DNA of 45,257 nucleotides from assembly GCA_012840075.1 (NCBI GenBank), contig DUMC01000146.1, positions 1 to 45,257 of the forward strand, given 5' to 3'. The notes below the pieces were generated by a model. The model searched no databases. It saw only the letters and a list, made by a program, of their open reading frames with translations, and had not been told where the DNA came from. Source of the DNA: Clostridiaceae bacterium (lineage in GTDB: Bacteria > Bacillota > Clostridia > Acetivibrionales > DUMC01). Positions 28,408 through 37,377 of this stretch are shown here, in pieces; the stretch's first letter is position 1, and every line of letters begins with the position of its first letter. The position numbers and the translations under genes are program-made.

Positions 28408-29505
28408 ATGGCTTTAAAAGTAGGCATTGTAGGAATGGGAGGTATCGGAAATCTGCATGCGGAGTGTTATAAAAAAGATCCTTTGGCTGAACTCGTTGCC
28501 GTATGCGATATTATAAAAGAAAAAGCGGATGCAGCTGCCGAAAGGCACGGAGTAAAAGCTTATTACAGTCTTAAGGAAATGCTAAAAGCACATCCGGAGA
28601 TAGATATAATTAGCGTGACAACCAGCGGTTATGAAAACGGAAGCTGGCATTATGAACCTGTTATGGAAGCAATTGATGCAGGAAAACATGTATTGGTTGA
28701 AAAGCCTATATCAAATGACATAGTGGAAGCCAGAGAAATGGTGAGTTTTGCCGCTAAGAAAGATGTGTACCTGGGATGTAATTTGAACCATTATTTTACC
28801 ATTCCTGCTGATAAGGCAAAACAGTTAATAAAAGAAGGCAAAATAGGTGAACCTGTATATTGCATTCACAAAGTCGGATTTAACGGCGGAGAAGCAATTT
28901 ATGGCGGAGTGGGAAGTCCAAGATGGCAGCGTCCTTATTCACATGTAAAAGCATTCCTTGCTCATCCTTTTAGTGTAATGCGATATTTCTGCGGAGATAT
29001 AACCCATGTACAAGCTTTCTTGAATAAGCCGGGTGTTAGAAAAAGCGCAGATGATTTAATGCTATCAATCAACAGCATACATGTACGGTTTGAAAACGGC
29101 AGTGTTGGATATTTACTGTCCCAGCGCGGAGATGCGATGTTCGGTCTTGGCGGATGGTGGAGTTTTGAAATGGCAGGAACTAAAGGAACATTCTGCATAG
29201 AAAATTGTGTTGAGCAGCTCACTTTCTGGGAAGCACCTAAAGCCGGTGAAAAAACTCCTCCCGAACCTGTAGTAATAAACACAGGTATTAAAGATTTTAA
29301 TTCAACTTTCCCTACAAGAATACATGCTTTTTTAGAAGATGTAACAAACGGAGTGCCAAAGGAGTATTTAAGAGCTTCCGGTCGTGATGCACTTGCAACG
29401 CTTGAATACACCTTTGCAGTAATCACTTCGTATGAAGAAGGCGGAGCGCTTGTTCGTCCGCATAGCTTGCCGAACTTGCACGGACATCCTTCTTATGTAT
29501 GGTAA
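28408..29505 (+). CDS. Gfo/Idh/MocA family oxidoreductase (second copy)
   Basis: A 365-residue NAD(P)-dependent oxidoreductase with GMGGIG (9-14), VCDI (32-35), and E98-K-P100. The sequence NLNHYFTIPADKAKQLIKEGKIGEPVY matches the corresponding NLNHRFTPAARLVKQWQNEGKIG of the first copy, showing an old duplication. The C-terminal domain is longer and carries the His of LAHPFSVMRYFCGD. Two such enzymes in one locus often act in sequence, one oxidising and one reducing, or on two positions of a sugar. A terminator follows, closing this transcription unit. Confidence 0.92.
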   Translation: MALKVGIVGMGGIGNLHAECYKKDPLAELVAVCDIIKEKADAAAERHGVKAYYSLKEMLKAHPEIDIISVTTSGYENGSWHYEPVMEAIDAGKHVLVEKPISNDIVEAREMVSFAAKKDVYLGCNLNHYFTIPADKAKQLIKEGKIGEPVYCIHKVGFNGGEAIYGGVGSPRWQRPYSHVKAFLAHPFSVMRYFCGDITHVQAFLNKPGVRKSADDLMLSINSIHVRFENGSVGYLLSQRGDAMFGLGGWWSFEMAGTKGTFCIENCVEQLTFWEAPKAGEKTPPEPVVINTGIKDFNSTFPTRIHAFLEDVTNGVPKEYLRASGRDALATLEYTFAVITSYEEGGALVRPHSLPNLHGHPSYVW

Positions 29506-29513
29506 TAAGAGGA

Positions 29514-29563
29514 AAGGGGTATTCCCTCAAAATTTAGGGGCTTTTTGTCCGGGTATACCCCTT
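29514..29563 (+). terminator. Terminator after the second oxidoreductase
   Basis: AAGGGGTAT (29514-29522) pairs with ATACCCCTT (29555-29563). A competing inner hairpin, CCCT (29524-29527) with AGGG (29536-29539), is followed by GCTTTTT and looks like a short terminator. The two forms cannot coexist fully, so partial read-through to the ABC importer genes is possible. Confidence 0.6.
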
Positions 29564-29643
29564 ATTTACGTTAAGTTATTTTCTAATAAAATTGTTTCCA
29601 AATAATTACATTATAAATTCCTTTTGTGGAGGAAATAGGGGAC

Positions 29644-30957
29644 ATGAAAAAATTTGTTACGATTCTTTTAATATGTACCATGTTATTAGGAATATGCGCA
29701 TCATACACATCATGCTCAAGTAGCGATAAAAATTCGGAATCTTCCGATAAATCTTCCACTTTGCAAGAAGATCCAACTTCTAAAGGAGAAGTGGATAAAA
29801 CAGTCACTCTTACATTTTTGCGAATTGGCAATGATGCTCCGGAAGCAAATTATTGGAAGTCGCTTATTAAGAAGTTTGAGGAAGAAAACAAAAATATTAA
29901 AATTCAATATGATGACGCAGCCATAGGTGAGCCTATGGAAACAAAACTTAATACACTATTTGCAGGTGGTGCGGGACCGGATATTATCGGGCACGGAATA
30001 CTTTCCGTCGCAAATAGGGTTGAAGCCGGGCACTATGTACCAATAACCGAATATTTTAACCAATGGGAAGGCAAGGATGATATAATGGAAAGCGTTCTGG
30101 CAAACGGCACGTATAAGAGTGAGGTATACGGCCTTGCATATTCTACAACACCGTATATATTTGCATATAGGAAAGACATGTTTGCCGAAGCAGGACTTGA
30201 CCCTGAAAAACCGCCCCAAACCTGGGATGAACTAAGAGAATATGCACGACTTCTGACAAAAAAGGAAGGAGACAGGATTGTTCGTGCAGGATTTGCTTTC
30301 CCGATGGCTGCCGGAAATTTCGTAGAATTTGATGTTTTTGTTTTTGGTAACGGTGGCAGGTTTTACGATGATTCAAATATGCCCACCATTAACACACCTG
30401 ACAAAGTTGAAGTTTTTGAATTCCTCAAGAGCTTTATCGACGAGGTGAATATACCATATAATAATAATGAGGTTAATCCCTTCATTAAAGGAAATGCCGC
30501 AATGACTCTCATTAACAACGTTGCTTTACGTCCGATGCTGGATGATCCTGAATTAAAAGATAAGGTAGGTGTTGCGGTACCACCGTACAACAAGGTAAAA
30601 GCAACATTTTCAGGGTGTAACATGTTATTTATCGGCAGAGATTGCAAGAATAAAGATGAAGCATGGAAATTCATAGAAGCTGCGTTGTCAAAAGAACAAG
30701 TACTCGAACGCAGTAAGCAGCTTAATATTCCGGTTACAAGAAAATCCCTTTTGGAGGAATTTTCAAAACTTGACCCGTATAATGCAGTAAGGGCTGAATG
30801 CGTCCAGGTAGGAATAGGAATGCCTCGTACCGTATGGTCACCAAGATTCCAAACCATAAGAAATGAAATGGTACAGAAAGTACTGTATTCTAAAATGTCA
30901 ATAGAAGAAGCTTTAAATGAGGCTCAAAACGAACTGATGAAAGAAATAAATCAGTAA
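29644..30957 (+). CDS. ABC sugar transporter, substrate-binding lipoprotein (family 1)
   Basis: A 437-residue extracellular solute-binding protein. Residues 1-23 form a lipoprotein signal (KKFVTILLICTMLLGICASYTS) with a probable lipid-attached C24 before a Ser/Asp/Lys-rich linker. The mature part begins VTLTFLRIGNDAPEANYWKSLIKKFEEENKNIKI, typical of MalE/UgpB-type binders, and contains the GPDIIG and GLAYSTTPYIFAYRKDMFAEAGLDPEKPPQTWDEL segments. ATG 29644 is preceded by GGAGGA at 29628-29633; a GTG at 29626 lies within that site. With the two permeases that follow it forms a complete CUT1-type importer; no ATPase is encoded nearby, so a shared MsmK-type ATPase is likely. An oligosaccharide ligand is expected. 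Confidence 0.93.
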   Translation: MKKFVTILLICTMLLGICASYTSCSSSDKNSESSDKSSTLQEDPTSKGEVDKTVTLTFLRIGNDAPEANYWKSLIKKFEEENKNIKIQYDDAAIGEPMETKLNTLFAGGAGPDIIGHGILSVANRVEAGHYVPITEYFNQWEGKDDIMESVLANGTYKSEVYGLAYSTTPYIFAYRKDMFAEAGLDPEKPPQTWDELREYARLLTKKEGDRIVRAGFAFPMAAGNFVEFDVFVFGNGGRFYDDSNMPTINTPDKVEVFEFLKSFIDEVNIPYNNNEVNPFIKGNAAMTLINNVALRPMLDDPELKDKVGVAVPPYNKVKATFSGCNMLFIGRDCKNKDEAWKFIEAALSKEQVLERSKQLNIPVTRKSLLEEFSKLDPYNAVRAECVQVGIGMPRTVWSPRFQTIRNEMVQKVLYSKMSIEEALNEAQNELMKEINQ

Positions 30958-30978
30958 GTAAAACCCGGGAGGGAGGTT

Positions 30979-31003
30979 AGACAAGGGGACGGTTCTTTTG
31001 TCT
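30979..31003 (+). other. GGGGAC hairpin between binding protein and permease genes
   Basis: AGACAA (30979-30984) pairs with TTGTCT (30998-31003) around GGGGACGGTTCTT. It lies in the 71-base gap. The motif GGGGACGGTTCTTTTGTC is one I recall as a frequent short dispersed repeat in clostridial genomes. It may lower permease expression relative to the binding protein. Confidence 0.45.
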
Positions 31004-31028
31004 TTCCATCCAAAAAAGGAAGCAAAGG

Positions 31029-31976
31029 ATGATAAGAAGTATGAAATATGAAGTTAAAGAAATAAAGAAACCGTTCCCTTACTTTCTTACTAAAAGTCCG
31101 AATATGAGTAAGAGAAGAATAAGTAGAGATGACATTTCAGCGTATATAATGATAACGCCCTTTTTTATCTTTTTTGTTTTGTTTGTAATAGTGCCCATCG
31201 GTTATAACTTTGTTAACAGTTTTACAAATTATAACCTTGGGAAGACAAGGGATTTTATCGGACTGAAAAACTATATAAATCTATTCTCTGATAAGAACTT
31301 TTTACAATCCATGTACAATACTTTAATATACGCGGCATTTAGTGTCGTTCCGTTAATGGTTTTAGGATTAATTTCCGCAGTTGCATTAAATGGTCGCTCT
31401 AAAATACTGCATGTGACCAGGGCTCTTTTTATTTTTCCTTACATAACATCAATGGTCGCTGTTTCCATGATTTGGCTTTATCTATATGAACCGTCAACAG
31501 GTGTTTTTAATAAAATCCTATTAGGATTGGGACTCAAACCTCAAAATTGGCTGTTTGACGAGAAGCTGGCTCTTTCCTGCTTAATTGTAATGAATATATG
31601 GAAAAATATAGGCTATGTGATGATTATTTATCTTGCAGGGCTTCAAAGTATACCGCAGGAATTATACGAAGCAGGTAAAGTTGACGGAGCTTCTGATTTT
31701 AAAATGTTTTACAAAATAACTATACCAATGTTATCGCCAATTTCGTTCTTTATCTTTGTAACAACCATGATAGAAGGTTTTAAAACTTTTGAACAAGTGA
31801 GAATAATGACAGGAGGAGGACCTGTCAATAGTACAACTACAATTGTTCACCAGATATATATCCGTGCTTTTAGTGAATATAAGATGGGATATGCCTCAGC
31901 AATGTCCATCATACTTCTTATAATTATATTTGTAATTACAATGATTAATTTGAAGATCGGAAAAGGGAAGGAATGA
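31029..31976 (+). CDS. ABC sugar transporter permease (MalF/UgpA type)
   Basis: A 315-residue inner-membrane permease with six predicted helices. The ATPase-contact loop EAGKVDGASDFKMFYKITIPMLSP lies near residues 212-235, where A-x-x-DGA and the following pattern are standard for the family. A 35-residue charged N-terminus precedes the first helix. ATG 31029 follows AAGGAAGC; ATG 31041 with AAAGGATG is a fair alternative. It overlaps the next permease gene by ATGA. Confidence 0.92.
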   Translation: MIRSMKYEVKEIKKPFPYFLTKSPNMSKRRISRDDISAYIMITPFFIFFVLFVIVPIGYNFVNSFTNYNLGKTRDFIGLKNYINLFSDKNFLQSMYNTLIYAAFSVVPLMVLGLISAVALNGRSKILHVTRALFIFPYITSMVAVSMIWLYLYEPSTGVFNKILLGLGLKPQNWLFDEKLALSCLIVMNIWKNIGYVMIIYLAGLQSIPQELYEAGKVDGASDFKMFYKITIPMLSPISFFIFVTTMIEGFKTFEQVRIMTGGGPVNSTTTIVHQIYIRAFSEYKMGYASAMSIILLIIIFVITMINLKIGKGKE

Positions 31977-32953
31977 AAGAGGAAGTGCTGATTCGAGGTA
32001 AAATCCGAAACCGGGGTAAAATCCAGGACCGAGAAAGAATATTAAATCAAGAAAAAGTTCGTGAGCTTAAAGCGCTTGAAATTAATTTCTGCAGTATAAA
32101 CGGGTACAAACTACTTACAGGAACTATAGCAGTAATATTAGTAGTTCTTACGGCTTTCCCTTTTTTGATAATGCTTTCAGTATCCTTGCAAACAATGAAA
32201 GAAATATATGCACCGGAATTAGTTTTCATACCGGAAAAAGCCCAATTTGTAAATTACGTAAATGCCATGAAAAACGGAAATTGGGGCAGATACATGTTTA
32301 ATAGCATATATATTACAACAATAGTAGTTATAATAAGCCTTTTCATAAACTCAATGACAGGTTATGTTTTTGCTCGAATAAATTTTAAAGGCAAAAATTT
32401 ATTGTTTATTCTTTTGTTAGTAGGTATGATGATTCCTCCTCAAGTTACCATGGTCCCTCTTTTCATAATGATGAGAAGGTTTCCGCTTGCGGGAGGCAAT
32501 AATATATGGGGGGCTGGAGGTACAGGGTTAATAAACACATATACAGGATTAATTTTGCCATTTATTGCCGGATCTTTCGGCGTGTTTCTTTGCAGGCAGT
32601 TTTATATGACTTTTCCTAAAGATCTTGATAATTCTGCACTGATTGACGGATGCAGCAGGTTTAAAATATTTGTCAGAATCTATTTACCTCTGTCAAAACC
32701 GGTACTGGCTTCTCTCGGAATACTTAAATTTACGGGTACTTGGAATGAGTATACCTGGCCTTTAATAATGACAAATTCGGATTCTATGAAAACCGTTCAG
32801 ATAGCTCTTACAATGTTTAGGGATGAAGCGGAAGTTATCTGGAACCAGCTTATGGCTGCAACAATAATTTCTTCCGCTATAATATATATCTTATTTTTAT
32901 TGCTACAAAAGTATTTTGTGGCAGGAATTCTTGCAGGAAGCCTAAAAGAATAA
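31973..32953 (+). CDS. ABC sugar transporter permease (MalG/UgpE type)
   Basis: A 326-residue partner permease with six helices and the contact loop NSALIDGCSRFKIFVRIYLPLSKP near residue 215-238. The N-terminal 40 residues are unusually long and charged, with a small internal repeat (RGKIRNRGKIQDRERI) coming from a duplicated GGTAAAATCC segment. ATG 31973 overlaps the preceding stop. The importer unit ends here; a weak terminator and a new promoter follow. Confidence 0.92.
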   Translation: MKEEVLIRGKIRNRGKIQDRERILNQEKVRELKALEINFCSINGYKLLTGTIAVILVVLTAFPFLIMLSVSLQTMKEIYAPELVFIPEKAQFVNYVNAMKNGNWGRYMFNSIYITTIVVIISLFINSMTGYVFARINFKGKNLLFILLLVGMMIPPQVTMVPLFIMMRRFPLAGGNNIWGAGGTGLINTYTGLILPFIAGSFGVFLCRQFYMTFPKDLDNSALIDGCSRFKIFVRIYLPLSKPVLASLGILKFTGTWNEYTWPLIMTNSDSMKTVQIALTMFRDEAEVIWNQLMAATIISSAIIYILFLLLQKYFVAGILAGSLKE

Positions 32954-32983
32954 GGAACGATTTTTTTGATTCCGTCTTTTTTT
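32954..32983 (+). terminator. Weak terminator after the permease genes
   Basis: GGAA (32954-32957) pairs with TTCC (32970-32973), and a T run lies at 32977-32983. The stem is short. Confidence 0.4.
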
Positions 32984-33001
32984 ATTTCTAAATATAATTA
33001 A

Positions 33002-33030
33002 TTGAAAGCATATCAGAGGTTTGATATAAT
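33002..33030 (+). promoter_or_regulatory. Predicted promoter of the M20 amidohydrolase unit
   Basis: TTGAAA (33002-33007), a 17-base spacer and TATAAT (33025-33030), 87 bases before the start. Three CAATTG motifs follow, at 33032-33037, 33051-33056 (inside the palindrome TTCAATTGAA) and 33076-33081; they could be operator half-sites. Confidence 0.65.
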
Positions 33031-33116
33031 CCAATTGTAGCTCCTTTATTCAATTGAAAACAAAGCTTCATTTTTCAATTGGAAATTAAACATCCAAAAC
33101 GAAAGGTGTGATCTGT

Positions 33117-34490
33117 ATGTCGGAATATAAATATCTTTTTGACGCCGTAGAAAAACACAGAACTCTTATTTTTGAGGCAGAAAAATATATCTGGGAAAAT
33201 CCTGAAACAGGCTACCGTGAGTGGAAAACCAGTACATATCTAGAGAAAAAATTCGAGAAGCTTGGTTATAAACTCTTTAGAGCAGAAAATATACCAGGCT
33301 TTTATACTATTATTGACACAGGAAGACCCGGACCTTGTGTGCTTGTAATGGCGGAACTTGATTCCCTTATATGCTTTGAACATCCTGACGCGGATCCACA
33401 AACGGGTGCAGTACATGCATGCGGTCACCATGCCCAGTGTGCAGCCTTGCTTGGTCTTGCAGCAGCACTAAAAGAAGAAGGTGTGTTAGACGGACTTTCA
33501 GGAAGAATTAAGCTTTGTGCAGTCCCTGCGGAGGAATTAATTGAAACCGAATACCGTGAAACTCTCAGACAAAAAGGGATTATACGGTATTATGGTGGAA
33601 AGGTGGAGTTTCTTTACCGTGGATATTTTGATGATGTAGACATGGCTTTTATGTTCCATACAACCGGTGGTAAACACAGATTTTATGCAACAAGAGGGTC
33701 TAACGGATGCATTGTAAAGAATATAAACTATAAAGGAGTTGCTGCACATGCCGGAGGATCTCCTCACGAAGGTATAAATGCTTTGTATGCTGCTACCCTT
33801 GGTATACATGCTATTAATGCTCTTAGAGAGACATTCAAAGATTCGGATCATATAAGAGTGCACCCGATTGTAACTAAGGGCGGAACGGCTGTTAATGCGA
33901 TTCCAAGTGATGTAAAAATGGAGAGTTATGTTAGAGGTGCGGATATGAAAGTTATAACGGAAGTGAACAAAAAGATAAACCGCGCTCTCGCAGCAAGTGC
34001 AGCAGCTATTGGCGCGAATGTGATACTAAGTGATCGCCCTGGATACACACCCCTAATTAATGATAAAAATTTACTTAGAATTGCAGAAAGAGCCATGAAG
34101 GAAATTGCACCTGCAGAACATGTAGCCATAACTGATAATTGGGGTACGGGTTGTACCGATATGGGAGATATTTCTGCCGTCATGCCTGCAATACATCCTT
34201 ATGCAGGCGGTGCGACAGGTACGGGACATGGAAGTGATTATCGTATAGAAGACAAGGAAAATGCTTGTGTGAATTCAGCAAAATGCCAGCTATTAATGCT
34301 TAATATGCTGTTATCAAATGATGCTGCGGAAGCAAAAAAGGTTATTGAGGAGAAAAATCTGCGTTACCAATCAAAGGAAGAGTATTTTAAAGCAATAGAT
34401 TCCATTATACAGGATAAAACTGCAGTAATTTATAATGAGGACGGTACTGTGACGTTAGATTTCGCCAAGGAAATTACCGTTAAGGAGTAG
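33117..34490 (+). CDS. M20 family metallo-amidohydrolase (HipO/AbgB-like)
   Basis: A 457-residue M20D-type hydrolase of N-acyl amino compounds. Metal ligands by comparison with plant IAA-amino acid hydrolases and AbgB are C102 and H104 (HACGH), E139 (PAEE), H181 (FMFHTTGG) and H371 (GTGHGSDY); all are present. H211 (GVAAHAGGSPHEGINA) is the dimer-domain His. The segment after H104 is unusual: the family's GHDxH is GHHAQ here, so the Asp and second His are replaced. ATG 33117 is chosen with GAAAGGTG at 33101-33108; a GTG at 33108 lies within the site. In this locus it may remove an N-acyl group from an amino sugar or release an amino acid from a glycoconjugate. It heads a unit with the AKR-like and GH127 genes. 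Confidence 0.87.
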   Translation: MSEYKYLFDAVEKHRTLIFEAEKYIWENPETGYREWKTSTYLEKKFEKLGYKLFRAENIPGFYTIIDTGRPGPCVLVMAELDSLICFEHPDADPQTGAVHACGHHAQCAALLGLAAALKEEGVLDGLSGRIKLCAVPAEELIETEYRETLRQKGIIRYYGGKVEFLYRGYFDDVDMAFMFHTTGGKHRFYATRGSNGCIVKNINYKGVAAHAGGSPHEGINALYAATLGIHAINALRETFKDSDHIRVHPIVTKGGTAVNAIPSDVKMESYVRGADMKVITEVNKKINRALAASAAAIGANVILSDRPGYTPLINDKNLLRIAERAMKEIAPAEHVAITDNWGTGCTDMGDISAVMPAIHPYAGGATGTGHGSDYRIEDKENACVNSAKCQLLMLNMLLSNDAAEAKKVIEEKNLRYQSKEEYFKAIDSIIQDKTAVIYNEDGTVTLDFAKEITVKE

Positions 34491-34557
34491 AAATACTTAA
34501 CATAAAGAAAAAAAGAAAAATTAGATTAAGATGTTAATATAGGAGGGCTATATTAAA

Positions 34558-35403
34558 ATGCATAAATTTCCTCGAACCAATATTGAAAATATTTCTCTTT
34601 CAAGAATGATAATCGGAACAAACTGGATATTAGGATACAGTCATACAAGCCCATCGGCAGATAGGTTCATAAAGCACTGCAATAGGTCACCTGAAGCTAT
34701 AGCAGACATAATAGAAGTATTTTTGAAAGCAGATATTGATACAATTCTTGGACCTTTGTCCAGTAACATGCACCTGCTTGACGGCATAAAAATGGCAGAA
34801 GACCGCACAGGAAAGAGTGTTATAAAGATTGATACTCCGATAATAAATGTGGATGATAATGAAAATGCCAGAAGAGAAGCGGAAAATACCATCAAATTAA
34901 GCAGAAAATGTGGAGCGGCATTATGCCTTCCTCACCACAGCAGCGTGGAACAGTTGGTAAACAAGAATAAAAAAACCATTGACAGATTGCCTGATTATCT
35001 TGCTATGATTCGTGAAAATGATATGATACCGGGATTATCAGCACACATGCCGGAACTGGTAGTTTATTCCGATCTTAATAATTATGACGTGCAAACCTAC
35101 ATACAGATTTACAATTGCATTGGTTTCTTAATGCAGGTGGAAATTGAGTACATTCATAAGATAATATGGACAGCCAAAAAACCGGTAATAACAATAAAAC
35201 CTATGGCTGCAGGCCGTGTTAGTCCATTTGTTGGTTTGACATTTGTATGGCATACAATTCGTCCCTGTGATATGGTTAGTGTAGGATGTCTTACTCCGGA
35301 AGAAGCTGCAGAAGACATAGAAATATCAATGGCTGCATTGGAACATCGTCCGCCTGTTTTAGAGGGGCGTAGCAGTCCTAATAAAACAGCTATTATGAAG
35401 TAA
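34558..35403 (+). CDS. Uncharacterised TIM-barrel protein, aldo/keto-reductase-like
   Basis: A 281-residue protein that I cannot assign to a named family. The C-terminal part, VITIKPMAAGRVSPFVGLTFVW...CDMVSVGCLTPEEAAEDIEISMAALE, reads like the last strands and helix of an aldo/keto reductase (nicotinamide-cofactor phosphate region), and the opening, ISLSRMIIGTNWILGYSH, like its first strand. However the usual catalytic segment (D-x-A-x-x-Y-G) is replaced by DIDTILGPLSSN, with no Tyr, so ordinary reductase activity is doubtful. TAGGAGGG precedes ATG 34558. It lies 67 bases after the M20 gene and 39 before the GH127 gene, so it is almost certainly part of the same pathway. Confidence 0.6.
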   Translation: MHKFPRTNIENISLSRMIIGTNWILGYSHTSPSADRFIKHCNRSPEAIADIIEVFLKADIDTILGPLSSNMHLLDGIKMAEDRTGKSVIKIDTPIINVDDNENARREAENTIKLSRKCGAALCLPHHSSVEQLVNKNKKTIDRLPDYLAMIRENDMIPGLSAHMPELVVYSDLNNYDVQTYIQIYNCIGFLMQVEIEYIHKIIWTAKKPVITIKPMAAGRVSPFVGLTFVWHTIRPCDMVSVGCLTPEEAAEDIEISMAALEHRPPVLEGRSSPNKTAIMK

Positions 35404-35442
35404 CAAACAAGCCGTTTATCCTTGAAAGAAAGGTGAGCAAAA

Positions 35443-37365
35443 ATGGACAATGTTAATGCTCATGATATATCTAGCTTAGATAAAGGAATTGAAAACAATA
35501 AACTGCTGGAACCGGTTTTTAGACCTTTATCAATCAAGGAGATCCAGCCTGAAGGTTGGTTGCTAAACCAATTAAAGATTCAAGCCAAAGGTCTCTCTGG
35601 CAATCTTGATAAATTCTGGCCGGATATAAAAGACAGCAAATGGATTGGTGGAAATGCAGAAGGATGGGAAAGACTTCCTTATTGGCTCGATGGATTTATA
35701 CCATTGGCATGGTTGTTAAATGATGAAGATATGAAATCCAGGGCTAAATATTATATTAATTATATTATTGACCATCAAAGGGAAGACGGTTGGATATGCC
35801 CGGATGATGAATTTGCAAAGAAGGATTTGTGGGCGTTTTTTCTTATATTAAAAGTTTTGGTGCTGTATCATGATGCTACGGAAGATGAGCGAATAGAAGG
35901 GGTAATTAGAAAGGCACTTTTATATCTTGACAGAAATATTGACAGACAAACACTCTATGGATGGGCTCACGCACGTTGGTTTGAGTGCATGATCCCTATG
36001 TGGTGGCTGTATGAACGTATAAGAGAAGAATGGATATTAGAACTTGCCGCCAAAATCCACGCACAGGGATTTGATTGGATATCTTTATACAAGCACTGGC
36101 CGTATAAAAAACCAATTGAGAAAAAACGCTGGAGTTATATGAGCCACGTAGTAAATAATGCAATGATGCTCAAATCCGGTCCTTTATTATGGCGTATGAC
36201 CGGTTCAAAAGAACAACTTGAAAGTGCTGAACACATGGTAGATTTATTAGATAAATACCATGGCATGGTAACCGGAGTTTTCACCGGAGATGAATGCTTG
36301 GCCGGGAAAAGTCCCATCCAGGGTACCGAGTTGTGTGCTGTAGTAGAATATATGTATTCTCTTGAGCATTTAATATCTATTACAGATAGAGCTCATTGGG
36401 GAGACAGGTTGGAAAAAATAGCATACAATGCCCTGCCTGCCACATTTAGCCCGGATATGTGGACGCACCAGTATGACCAGCAGGTAAACCAGATTGAGTG
36501 TAGTCGGCAGGATAATCCGGTATTCATGACAAATGGCGGGGAATCAAATATTTTTGGACTTGAGCCAAACTATGGCTGCTGTACTGCCAATTTAAGCCAA
36601 GGATGGCCTAAGTTTGCCTTGTCAACATTTATGAAGAGCAATGACGGACTTGTTGCGGCAGTTTACGCACCTTGCAGCATTAATACAAATATAGACGATA
36701 CAAAAGTATCAGTCAGACTAATTACAGAATATCCATTCCGGGACACTTTGAACTTTACTGTTACTACAGAAAAAGAAACTGAATTTTCATTGTGGTTAAG
36801 AATTCCGGCGTGGACTGACAGGGCTTATCTGGAGATAGATGGAAAGCAGTTGGATATATGTGCCCATGAAGGATATTATTGTCTGAGAAGAAAATGGTCA
36901 GGCGAAACGTCTTTTACTCTCCGTTTTCCAATGATAATTAATATTGAACCTCGTCCCAATAACCTTTATGCAGTTACTCGAGGACCACTGGTATATTCAC
37001 TGGCTATAGGCGAAAAATGGGTGAGAATAAATGAGGATATTCCTGGACGGGAACCACCTCATTGCGATTACGAAGTATATCCTGTTACGCCGTGGAATTA
37101 TGGGTTGTGCATTGATATAGATAATCCGGAAAAAAGTATTGTTTTTGAAGAACATGAAGTTGGAGATTGTCCTTTTTCTCCTGAAGGAGCGCCTGTGGTA
37201 GCTTATGTGTACGGAAAAAAGATTGACTGGTCCAAGGAGAACGGGGTAGCTTTGCCGTATCCCGAGATGAAATGGATATCAGATGAAAAGGAAAAGCTAA
37301 AACTCATACCGTATGGATGCACCAACTTGCGCATGACTGAAATGCCGATTTTTAATGAAAAGTAA
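35443..37365 (+). CDS. GH127-type hydrolase (beta-L-arabinofuranosidase family, DUF1680)
   Basis: A 640-residue cytosolic (alpha/alpha)6-barrel glycosidase without a signal peptide. Typical segments are FWPDIKDSKWIGGNAEGWERLPYWLDGFIPLAWLL (58-92), GTELCAVVEYMYSLEHL (294-310, with E296 at the proposed acid/base position), and NYGCCTANLSQGWPKF (376-391). The pair C379-C380 matches the zinc-bound Cys pair, one of which is the catalytic nucleophile in HypBA1. The upstream Glu/Cys zinc ligands are probably E352-C353, but their spacing differs from the E-x-C I recall, so the exact subfamily (GH127, GH146 or other DUF1680) is open. Two beta-sandwich domains follow. AAAGGTGAG precedes ATG 35443. It would cleave an imported oligosaccharide. 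Confidence 0.85.
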   Translation: MDNVNAHDISSLDKGIENNKLLEPVFRPLSIKEIQPEGWLLNQLKIQAKGLSGNLDKFWPDIKDSKWIGGNAEGWERLPYWLDGFIPLAWLLNDEDMKSRAKYYINYIIDHQREDGWICPDDEFAKKDLWAFFLILKVLVLYHDATEDERIEGVIRKALLYLDRNIDRQTLYGWAHARWFECMIPMWWLYERIREEWILELAAKIHAQGFDWISLYKHWPYKKPIEKKRWSYMSHVVNNAMMLKSGPLLWRMTGSKEQLESAEHMVDLLDKYHGMVTGVFTGDECLAGKSPIQGTELCAVVEYMYSLEHLISITDRAHWGDRLEKIAYNALPATFSPDMWTHQYDQQVNQIECSRQDNPVFMTNGGESNIFGLEPNYGCCTANLSQGWPKFALSTFMKSNDGLVAAVYAPCSINTNIDDTKVSVRLITEYPFRDTLNFTVTTEKETEFSLWLRIPAWTDRAYLEIDGKQLDICAHEGYYCLRRKWSGETSFTLRFPMIINIEPRPNNLYAVTRGPLVYSLAIGEKWVRINEDIPGREPPHCDYEVYPVTPWNYGLCIDIDNPEKSIVFEEHEVGDCPFSPEGAPVVAYVYGKKIDWSKENGVALPYPEMKWISDEKEKLKLIPYGCTNLRMTEMPIFNEK

Positions 37366-37377
37366 AGCTGAAAAAAC

